DNA of 7,469 nucleotides from positions 1 through 7,469 of the forward strand of contig CALEGD010000132.1 in assembly GCA_937877075.1 (NCBI GenBank), in the 5' to 3' direction. The stretch is from an uncultured Acholeplasmatales bacterium (lineage in GTDB: Bacteria; Bacillota_I; Bacilli_A; ML615J-28; CAG-698). Below, piece after piece: positions 1 through 5,306 of the stretch. The stretch's first letter is position 1; each line of letters starts with the position of its first letter. The notes under the pieces are model-generated. The model worked only from the letters and a program-made list of their open reading frames with translations. It searched no databases and was not told the origin of the DNA. Position numbers and translations under genes: made by a program.

Positions 1-2155
1 AACTAATGTAATTGAAATGGCAGGTGGTGTTCTTGGATATTCACGCGGTGCCGGTGCTACCATTATCAATGACATCCATTTAACTAATATTACTGTTAAA
101 GCTTCAAACCGGGCTGCCGGAGTTGTTGGTTATGTTAATGCTCCCGCTGCTTTCATTTTAAACCGTGCATTCCTTGAAAATATATCTGCGGAAGGAGCAG
201 ATTATATTGGAGGAATAGTCGGAAGAGTTAGTGATGGCTATTCTAATGGAGCAGTTTCCGATGTATTAATGAAAGATATAACAATTTTAACAGCTACTAA
301 ATACTATAATGTTGTTTCCGGTAGATATGAACTTTTGAGCCTTACTAACGTATTTGGTGGTATCTTCAGTCTTCCAGGAACTCCTAGTGACGGTCAAACT
401 GTACTAGTTGACACAACTGATTTAACTTTAGATCAAACTTGGTATGAAGAAAAACTTCCAAGCCTTACTACAGGAGTTTGGAGTATTGAAGAAGGATTAC
501 CGGTATTAACGGTCTTTTCTGATGAAGTTGTAAAACATACAATTACTTTTGTTGTAGAAGATGTTGTAGTAGATCCGATTGAAGTTCGTGATAATAGAAA
601 AGCGGTTCTTCCTGTACCTGAAAAAGATGGTTTTAACTTTGTCGGTTGGTTTACTGATGAAGGATTTTTAACTCCATTTGACCCAGATACATTAATTATT
701 GAAGATCTTACTTTATATGGACAATTTGAGGAAATCAGTGCTCCATTATATACTGTAACATTTGATAGCAATGAAGGTAGCGCAGTAGAATATCAAACGG
801 TTGTAGAAGGGGAATTAGCAATAGAACCCACTGACCCAACAAAAGAAGGATTTGCCTTTGGCGGTTGGTATCTTGATGCGGGTTTTGAAACAGAATATCT
901 CTTTGCTGAACCAGTTATGGAGGATATTACCCTCTATGCGAAATGGATTCCATTGTTTACAGTAACATTTGAAACTAACGGTGGTACTGTATCAGTAGAT
1001 GGTGTAGCTGTTACTAGTCTTGATGTACAAGAAGGAACAGTTCTTCCTGAACTTACTTTCAATAAAAAGTTCAACACTTTTGTTGGTTTATTTACTGACG
1101 AAGAACTTACTGGACAATTTGATCTTGAAACAGCTATTACTGAAAATATTACTCTTTATGTAGATTGGATTGAAGATGAACCAAATTATATCAATTCTGT
1201 TGAAGAATTTGTAGCATTCTTAGGTTCTCCACAAGAAGCTAAATATTTACTAACTGTTGATATTGATATGACTGGTCAAACTTATACTGCCAATAATTTC
1301 GCTGGTTTACTTGACGGTCAAGGCCATAAAATCAGTAATCTCACTTATTCTGGTGGTGACAGAAGTGGTTTATTTACATATTTACGTGGTGAAGTTAGAA
1401 ACCTTATTTTTGAAAATGCTTCAATCACTAGTACTGGTCGGGCTGGATTAATTGCTGGCGAGATTGATGCTCTTGGTGTCGTAATTGAAAATATCGTTGT
1501 TGATGGATTAACTGTTAATGGCAAAAATAAAAACGGCGTTGGTGGTCTAATAGGTTATATTAAAGATAATTCCGGAAGTGCAACTTTCTCAAAAATTAGC
1601 ATGAGTAATGTAAATGTTACTAATGATCAAGAAGTTATTGCTGGCGGAATTGTAGGATATTTTCGCGGAATAGGTACTACAGAGTTTAAAGATATCCATC
1701 TAGACGGTGTTACTGTCAAAGCTACAGAACGTTCTGGTGGTATAGTTGGATATGCGAATCCGAATACTCCTGCATCCCCTGCTAACTTAGTTTTTAGTCG
1801 CATAGTTCTTCAAAACATCACGGTAGATGCCGGAAATTATGCTGGTGGATTGATTGCAAGAAACGCACTTGCTGGAACTGTCTCAGATGTATTTATGAAA
1901 GATATTACAGTATTAAATGCTACTGGTAATTTCAATGTTCTTAATGGAGGAAGTACTAGTTTAACTCTTGCATCCGTATATGGTGAAGGTTTCACGCTTC
2001 CAAGTGCAACAACTAAAGGCCAATCTGTACTAGTTGATACAATTGATTTAACTTTAGACCAAGCTTGGTATGAAGAAAATCTTTTAAGTCTTACTACTGA
2101 AGTTTGGAGTATTGTTGATGGATTACCGGTATTAACGGTGTTTAGTATCGAATAA
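1..2155 (+). CDS. Modular surface protein with beta-helix (GLUG-like) modules and three InlB B repeats, 5'-truncated
   Basis: This is the C-terminal part (about 718 residues visible) of a large secreted or surface protein. The frame stays open to the left edge. The first ATG (17) has no ribosome binding site and lies inside a repeat, so the true start is outside the window. Domain order is: a beta-helix module with glycine-rich rungs such as AGGVLGY, AAGVVGY and IGGIVGR (about 2-520); three Listeria-Bacteroides/InlB B repeats (about 536-1180) with the usual GWF or GWY and LYAKW-type motifs; then a second beta-helix module (about 1184-2146), which begins with a typical FAGLLDGQGHKISNL stretch. 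Both modules close with a WYEE...W...GLPVLTVFS segment. B repeats and GLUG rungs are known from bacterial adhesins and surface proteins, so adhesion or host/matrix contact is inferred. No LPXTG motif, C-terminal membrane helix or charged tail is present, so any anchor must be N-terminal (signal peptide or lipobox, not visible) or the protein is released. Confidence 0.85.
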   Translation, partial: TNVIEMAGGVLGYSRGAGATIINDIHLTNITVKASNRAAGVVGYVNAPAAFILNRAFLENISAEGADYIGGIVGRVSDGYSNGAVSDVLMKDITILTATKYYNVVSGRYELLSLTNVFGGIFSLPGTPSDGQTVLVDTTDLTLDQTWYEEKLPSLTTGVWSIEEGLPVLTVFSDEVVKHTITFVVEDVVVDPIEVRDNRKAVLPVPEKDGFNFVGWFTDEGFLTPFDPDTLIIEDLTLYGQFEEISAPLYTVTFDSNEGSAVEYQTVVEGELAIEPTDPTKEGFAFGGWYLDAGFETEYLFAEPVMEDITLYAKWIPLFTVTFETNGGTVSVDGVAVTSLDVQEGTVLPELTFNKKFNTFVGLFTDEELTGQFDLETAITENITLYVDWIEDEPNYINSVEEFVAFLGSPQEAKYLLTVDIDMTGQTYTANNFAGLLDGQGHKISNLTYSGGDRSGLFTYLRGEVRNLIFENASITSTGRAGLIAGEIDALGVVIENIVVDGLTVNGKNKNGVGGLIGYIKDNSGSATFSKISMSNVNVTNDQEVIAGGIVGYFRGIGTTEFKDIHLDGVTVKATERSGGIVGYANPNTPASPANLVFSRIVLQNITVDAGNYAGGLIARNALAGTVSDVFMKDITVLNATGNFNVLNGGSTSLTLASVYGEGFTLPSATTKGQSVLVDTIDLTLDQAWYEENLLSLTTEVWSIVDGLPVLTVFSIE
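20..520 (+). repeat. Beta-helix module, copy 1 of an intragenic duplication
   Basis: This stretch encodes the same ordered elements as 1640-2146: a GG[VI][LV]GY rung, a second GG/AG-V-VGY rung, VSDV.MKDIT, then SVLVDT/TVLVDT, DLTLDQ, WYEE and GLPVLTVFS. Similarity is strongest in the last 120 bases, where the DNA is nearly identical (for example GTACTAGTTGA and GGATTACCGGTATTAACGGT in both). Several small indels separate the copies. The similarity may run past the left edge, so more of this copy probably lies upstream. Confidence 0.8.
536..733 (+). repeat. InlB/Listeria-Bacteroides B repeat 1
   Basis: About 66 residues from HTITF to QFEE. The repeat shows the pattern of this family: a beta-strand opening (TITFVV), a mid-repeat FVGWFTDEGF and a closing DLTLYGQF. 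The usual aromatic in the closing LYAxW motif is replaced by F. These roughly 70-residue beta-grasp-like repeats usually serve as spacers or carbohydrate/receptor-contact units in surface proteins. Confidence 0.8.
749..952 (+). repeat. InlB/Listeria-Bacteroides B repeat 2
   Basis: The most canonical of the three repeats: YTVTFDSNEGS at the start, FGGWYLDAGF in the middle and ITLYAKW at the end. It matches the family consensus (tVtFdsnGG...GWy.d...LYAkW) closely enough to identify the family by eye. Confidence 0.9.
956..1180 (+). repeat. InlB/Listeria-Bacteroides B repeat 3 (degenerate)
   Basis: Begins FTVTFETNGGTVSV and ends NITLYVDW. The central GW motif has drifted to FVGLFTDEEL (Trp replaced by Leu), and the first half carries a longer insertion than in repeat 2. 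It lies directly between repeat 2 and the second beta-helix module. Confidence 0.8.
1640..2146 (+). repeat. Beta-helix module, copy 2 of an intragenic duplication
   Basis: C-terminal copy of the element at 20-520. It is six bases longer overall, the net effect of one gain of about five codons and one loss of about three. Rungs read AGGIVGY, SGGIVGY and AGGLIAR, followed by VSDVFMKDIT and the closing DLTLDQ, WYEE, GLPVLTVFS segment. After it only three codons precede the stop, so the module forms the end of the protein. Confidence 0.8.
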
Positions 2156-2163
2156 TTAAAAAT

Positions 2164-2203
2164 AAGCATTTCTTTCCCTATTTAGGGGAAGGGATGCTTT
2201 TTT
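2164..2203 (+). terminator. Rho-independent terminator of the surface-protein gene
   Basis: The arms 2164-2178 and 2185-2199 pair over 15 positions without a mismatch, counting three G-U pairs, around the 6-base loop TATTTA. The 3' arm runs into a tract of six T (2198-2203). It starts nine bases after the stop codon, and the next promoter lies downstream, so it separates the surface-protein unit from the next cluster. Confidence 0.92.
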
Positions 2204-2264
2204 AATTTAATGAGCTATATACTTATAATATAGAAAGATTATATAAGAATAACCGCTTGGGTAT

Positions 2265-2292
2265 TTGTTTTATTAATTTAATATGGTAAAAT
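2265..2292 (+). promoter_or_regulatory. Probable sigma-A promoter of the four-gene membrane cluster
   Basis: A TTGTTT -35 box (2265-2270) is followed by a 16-base spacer and a TAAAAT -10 box (2287-2292) carrying an upstream TG (2284-2285), the extended -10 form. Transcription would begin near 2299, just ahead of the AGGA ribosome binding site at 2306-2309. The surroundings are very AT-rich, so chance matches are common. Position after a terminator and before a gene supports the call. Confidence 0.5.
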
Positions 2293-2318
2293 ATATTTGT
2301 TAGATAGGATTGGTTTTG

Positions 2319-3668
2319 ATGAAGAAAGGTTTAATATTATCATTTTTTATATTCATTCTTTTTGGATTTGTTTATTGGCAACTGGGGGGTTTCTCCAAAC
2401 CTAATATTGATTTGGAAGAAGATTATGAACTATATGATAATATATATAGTAGTGAAGATTATGGTTTTGCTTTACTCAGAATAAAAGAAAAAGAATATAA
2501 TAATATTAGATATTATCTTGGAATAGAAAATGACTATTATGTTCTGATTGATTCAGTAAAATATCAGAATACAAAAGAAGAAATAAAGTTTGATCAATCT
2601 TATGAACTTAGATTTTTGGATGTAGAAATATATGATTCGAACGGGAATTTAGAAACTTCCTTTCAATTTTATTACTCATCAAATTATGAGAATCTGGATT
2701 TTATTAATTGGAATAAAAGAGGTTTTGACTATTCCATTTTACTAGTTGTTGGGATAATTATTCTGGTTTTGATCTTTCAATCGGCTCTAGATGAATATTT
2801 TCAGAAAAGAGGATTGAAAGACAGCACTGAAGAAAACAATATCTGGAAAAGATTCAAGAATGCCGGGCTGCTTTCAAAACTTGGTTATCTTCTCGTTTTT
2901 GGAATATATTTGGTTATTCCTTTTCCGTTTATTTTTGGTTCTTTTTTGGTAATGATTGTCTTTATTCTTATTTTTGGAAAAGGATTTAAGGGAAGAATTA
3001 TTGCCTTATTTAGTTTTCTCTTTTCAGTTTTTCTCGGTTTGCTATTGTTCTTTGGACTTTACTTAACTTTTGTTCCCGAAGCTAGAGTTGACTTTGGCTA
3101 TGCAACTCCTGAGGTTAAACTTTCATATGATGGATTAAAGGCTTATCAAAAACTAATTGATGAAGCCAGTTATTATTCAAAGGAACCGGTTGCTCTTTAT
3201 GAAGAAAATTTTGGATTCATTGCCATGCGGACTTATATGGAATGGACTTATTCTTCAGGAGAAGATATTTCAGTTTATTATAGCTTTAGTTTTTTTAATC
3301 TTAATTCATATTCTAAAAGTGATTTTTTAGTATTGTTGAGGAAGGATGAACGAATTCTTCACCAAATTGATTTTGGAGAAGATGATTTTGAAGAAGAACT
3401 ATGGACGGAGGCAGAAGAAGGACTATTGGTCATTGAAATAAGAGATTCTAAGACCAATGAATTATTTTATCGCAGTGAGGAATTTCCAATGTTGCGGAAT
3501 ATTTCTGATGACACTGTCTATTTTGGTGGTCAGTATATGCCGAATGAAGGTAGGGTTTTATTATTATTTTTCTTATTCACCCATCTTGGCGTGGTATTTG
3601 CAGGCTCATTTATTTACCTTTTTCGGAAAGAGATATTTTCAAATATGAAAGGTAAAGTTAAATTTTAA
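2319..3668 (+). CDS. Six-helix membrane protein with two related extracellular domains, function unknown
   Basis: 449 residues; I do not recognise a named family. The ATG at 2319 is chosen because AGGA (2306-2309) sits about 9 bases before it; the in-frame TTG at 2310 would have no usable site. Hydrophobic segments lie near residues 4-22, 138-157, 187-203, 205-220, 226-251 and 411-435. Positive residues cluster after helix 2 (QKRGLK, WKRFK) and between helices 4 and 5 (GKGFKGR), which puts both termini inside. Residues about 25-137 and 252-410 would then be two extracellular domains, rich in Asp, Glu and Tyr. The two resemble each other: SSEDYGFALLRI versus YEENFGFIAMRT, and LDVEIYDSNGNL versus LVIEIRDSKTNEL. 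It is first in a cluster with the acetyltransferase and two further membrane proteins. A sensory or transport-accessory role is possible but unsupported. Confidence 0.85.
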   Translation: MKKGLILSFFIFILFGFVYWQLGGFSKPNIDLEEDYELYDNIYSSEDYGFALLRIKEKEYNNIRYYLGIENDYYVLIDSVKYQNTKEEIKFDQSYELRFLDVEIYDSNGNLETSFQFYYSSNYENLDFINWNKRGFDYSILLVVGIIILVLIFQSALDEYFQKRGLKDSTEENNIWKRFKNAGLLSKLGYLLVFGIYLVIPFPFIFGSFLVMIVFILIFGKGFKGRIIALFSFLFSVFLGLLLFFGLYLTFVPEARVDFGYATPEVKLSYDGLKAYQKLIDEASYYSKEPVALYEENFGFIAMRTYMEWTYSSGEDISVYYSFSFFNLNSYSKSDFLVLLRKDERILHQIDFGEDDFEEELWTEAEEGLLVIEIRDSKTNELFYRSEEFPMLRNISDDTVYFGGQYMPNEGRVLLLFFLFTHLGVVFAGSFIYLFRKEIFSNMKGKVKF

Positions 3669-3679
3669 AGGAGATAAAA

Positions 3680-3952
3680 ATGGAAATCAAAGAAAGAAAT
3701 AATTCGTTTTATCTTGGACCTGATTATCAAAATCGGGTTGGAGAAATAACTTTTCATGTAAAAGAAGGTGAAATAATCGTTGACCATACCTATGTAGATC
3801 CTTCTTTAAGAGGCCAGGGACTGGCTTTTAAATTGGTTGAAAAAGTTATTGAAAAAGCGAGAAATGAAAATAAGAAAATTGTTCCTGTTTGTTCTTATGT
3901 AAAAAAGGTGATGGAGAAAAACGAGAGTTTTAAAGATGTTTATAAAAAGTGA
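3680..3952 (+). CDS. Small GNAT-like N-acetyltransferase (YidJ/NATD1, Acetyltransf_CG type)
   Basis: At 90 residues this matches the length of the compact GNAT-related family found from bacteria to human NATD1. Family landmarks are visible: a first strand ending at GEITFHV (21-27), DHTYVDPSLRGQGLA (35-49) with the acetyl-CoA pyrophosphate-binding RGQGLA loop, the helix LVEKVIEKAR (52-61), and the strand plus conserved cysteine in VPVCSYV (68-74). Acetyl-CoA binding is likely. The physiological acceptor is unknown for this family, and some members may be binding proteins rather than enzymes. The ribosome binding site AAAGGAG (3667-3673) overlaps the stop of the preceding gene, only 11 bases away, indicating co-transcription. 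It is a cytosolic product among membrane-protein genes, and nothing here shows a functional link to them. Confidence 0.88.
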   Translation: MEIKERNNSFYLGPDYQNRVGEITFHVKEGEIIVDHTYVDPSLRGQGLAFKLVEKVIEKARNENKKIVPVCSYVKKVMEKNESFKDVYKK

Positions 3953-3957
3953 ATTGG

Positions 3958-3964
3958 AAAGGAG
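3958..3964 (+). promoter_or_regulatory. Ribosome binding site that fixes the zinc-ribbon gene start
   Basis: AAAGGAG lies 5 bases before the ATG at 3970. An in-frame GTG at 3949, overlapping the TGA stop of the acetyltransferase gene, would extend the protein by seven residues but has no such site. It would also place this Shine-Dalgarno sequence inside the coding region. Confidence 0.85.
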
Positions 3965-3969
3965 AAATT

Positions 3970-4356
3970 ATGAATTGTAAATATTGTGGAACGGAATTAG
4001 ATGAGACTTTTAACGCCTGTCCAAGTTGTGGAGCTGCAATTGTTGAAAAAAGAAAAAGCGAAAATCTTCAAGAAAACCACCCCCCTCAATACCATTATAT
4101 AAGACCCCTTCCCCAAAGAAGTCACGGTCGTAATCGAGGCAATCAGAGCCTTATTTTCGGAATTATATCAGTTTTCTTCGGCTCTACCGGCCTTTATGCG
4201 ACAAGCATTTTTCGTTTATTTGGAATTGTATTCGGATTTCTTGCAATATCAATTGCAAGTAAAGATAAAAAAATCGGAAAAAATTACACAGCGGGGTTTA
4301 TACTGGGTATTATCGGTTTATCCCTAGGAATTCTAAGACTAATATTCTGGAGGTAA
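3970..4356 (+). CDS. Zinc-ribbon membrane protein (DUF4190-like)
   Basis: 128 residues. The N-terminus is a zinc ribbon with two CxxC knuckles (C3, C6 and C17, C20; NCKYCGTEL and CPSCGAAI), expected to bind one Zn ion in the cytosol. A polar, Pro/His/Arg-rich linker (about 28-58) follows. The hydrophobic C-terminal half (about 60-97 and 106-127) has glycine-rich motifs, LIFGIISVFFG and GFILGIIGLSLGIL, with ALxI-type small-residue helices typical of DUF4190-like proteins. Two or three membrane passes are likely. Similar zinc-ribbon/membrane proteins are very common in Firmicutes and have no defined function. The gene starts 17 bases after the acetyltransferase stop and ends one base before the next start, so it is an internal cistron of the cluster. 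The family label is by eye; the architecture is secure. Confidence 0.85.
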   Translation: MNCKYCGTELDETFNACPSCGAAIVEKRKSENLQENHPPQYHYIRPLPQRSHGRNRGNQSLIFGIISVFFGSTGLYATSIFRLFGIVFGFLAISIASKDKKIGKNYTAGFILGIIGLSLGILRLIFWR

Positions 4357-4357
4357 T

Positions 4358-5209
4358 ATGAAAAAAAATATTAAAATTTTCCTATTTTTCTTCTTATCTT
4401 TACTTATTTTTAATTTCGCAACAAATCTTCAAGTTAAGGCGGATTGCGGACCGAAAGCGAGTGTTTCTGTTGAAATAACCGGCTTTAAGAATGAAAAATA
4501 TGTAGCTACTTTAGTTTCTAAAAGAGCTTCCGGACCGAACTTTACCTATCAAGATTGGTTAGAAGGGGAATGGGATTACCTATTTTATCATCCAATTATG
4601 GAATATCATGATGAGGATGGATTTATGTGGGTTGGCAAGTACTGGGAATTAGAAGGGCAGAATCAGTTTGCTTGGAATTATTATCCTCCTATGGTATTTA
4701 AAATCATTCTTTTTACGGAAGACGGAAAAGTATATAGCTCACAGGTTTTAGAACGTTATGCTTTTAATTCCTATTTTCTTTTTGATGGAGAAAATGTAGA
4801 AAGCACTGAGGATGAAGACTTATTTATCGGAAAGGCAGTAAAGAGCTATGATTATAGTTTAGAAGTCTGGTCTTTCCTTGTGAGAATGATTGTAACAATT
4901 TTAATTGAGATTGTGATTCTTATCCTCTTTGGCTATCGTTCCTCTAAAAGTTTAAAATTGGTGTTAATTGTAAATGTAATTACCCAGCTTGGGTTAAATT
5001 TACTTCTAAATATCGTCGGCTATTACCAAAGTTCTCTCGTTAGTGTTATCATCTATGTTTTCTTAGAACTTCTGGTGATTACCGGTGAAGCCATTTTTTA
5101 TAGTTTTTTCCTGAAAGAAAAATCACGTCTCAGGGCAGCACTTTATGGTGTAACTGCCAATATTGCTTCTTTTGGAATCGGTTTAGGTTTCTACATCCTT
5201 TTTCTTTAA
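4358..5209 (+). CDS. Exported CGPK-type conserved protein with four C-terminal membrane helices, function unknown
   Basis: 283 residues. The signal peptide is at 1-28 (KK, a Phe/Leu-rich core, then QVKA), with likely cleavage before DCGPK. No lipobox precedes C30, the only cysteine. An extracellular domain of about 135 residues follows, containing WNYYPPMVFKIILF and LERYAFNSYF. It leads to four hydrophobic helices near 171-192, 199-221, 226-251 and 259-283. From memory, the combination of mature CGPKxSV..., YYPP.xFKI and ERYAFxSYF marks an uncharacterised family widespread in Clostridia and other gut Firmicutes. Helix 2 contains VNVITQLGLNLLLNI, which also looks like the family's pattern. GGAGG (4349-4353) overlaps the previous gene's stop and is 4 bases from the ATG, so translation is probably coupled. 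The role is unknown; context gives only other membrane proteins. Confidence 0.85.
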   Translation: MKKNIKIFLFFFLSLLIFNFATNLQVKADCGPKASVSVEITGFKNEKYVATLVSKRASGPNFTYQDWLEGEWDYLFYHPIMEYHDEDGFMWVGKYWELEGQNQFAWNYYPPMVFKIILFTEDGKVYSSQVLERYAFNSYFLFDGENVESTEDEDLFIGKAVKSYDYSLEVWSFLVRMIVTILIEIVILILFGYRSSKSLKLVLIVNVITQLGLNLLLNIVGYYQSSLVSVIIYVFLELLVITGEAIFYSFFLKEKSRLRAALYGVTANIASFGIGLGFYILFL

Positions 5210-5214
5210 TATTA

Positions 5215-5239
5215 GGCTCTGTTGAGCCCTTTTCTTTTA
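5215..5239 (+). terminator. Probable short rho-independent terminator of the four-gene cluster
   Basis: GGCTC (5215-5219) pairs with GAGCC (5224-5228) around a TGTT loop, followed by CTTTTCTTTT. The stem has only five base pairs and the T tract is interrupted, so termination may be weak and some readthrough into hutH is possible. Its position six bases after the stop codon supports the call. Confidence 0.55.
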
Positions 5240-5252
5240 CCATTTAAAAATC

Positions 5253-5281
5253 TTGCCTTAAGGTAGAGTTTATAGTAAAAT
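5253..5281 (+). promoter_or_regulatory. Probable promoter of the hut operon
   Basis: TTGCCT (5253-5258) and TAAAAT (5276-5281) are separated by 17 bases. Initiation near 5288 would leave a short leader holding the AAGGAGG ribosome binding site (5293-5299). A perfect TATAAT at 5282-5287 also exists, but starting from it would place the transcript's 5' end within the ribosome binding site, and it has no good -35 box. The palindrome CCTTAAGG (5256-5263) overlaps the -35 box and spacer and could be part of an operator. Confidence 0.5.
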
Positions 5282-5306
5282 TATAATTATACAAGGAGGG
5301 AGAATT

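Noticed and set aside
17..19. ATG as the true start of the surface-protein gene
   Set aside because: The frame is open upstream to the window edge (TNVIE precedes it), the upstream residues also resemble the second copy of the repeat, and no ribosome binding site is present.
433..771. Reverse-strand open frame of 112 codons
   Set aside because: It is antisense to the repeat-containing surface gene; a second similar antisense frame over the duplicated copy (1837-2169) shows it is a by-product of the repeat. No ribosome binding site or recognisable domain.
536..1180. Tandem DNA repeats prone to slippage in the B-repeat region
   Set aside because: The three B repeats are similar as proteins only; their DNA has diverged too far for slippage or a simple tandem array.
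1837..2169. Reverse-strand open frame of 110 codons
   Set aside because: Antisense to the duplicated C-terminal module, with the same Val/Asn/Thr/Gly shadow pattern as the frame at 433-771. Its start lies within the terminator stem.
2224..2229. TATAAT as the -10 box for the membrane cluster
   Set aside because: A suitable -35 would fall inside the upstream terminator, and the transcript would carry an 80-base leader with no structure seen. The extended -10 at 2287-2292 fits better.
3457..3648. Second-frame open frame of 63 codons inside the first membrane-protein gene
   Set aside because: It lies wholly within a convincing gene in another frame, and its hydrophobic product reflects the AT-rich helix-coding region. 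No independent initiation signal.
5210..5306. Riboswitch or HutP-type leader before hutH
   Set aside because: The 97 bases contain a short terminator hairpin and a promoter; less than about 20 bases remain as leader, too short for a structured RNA.
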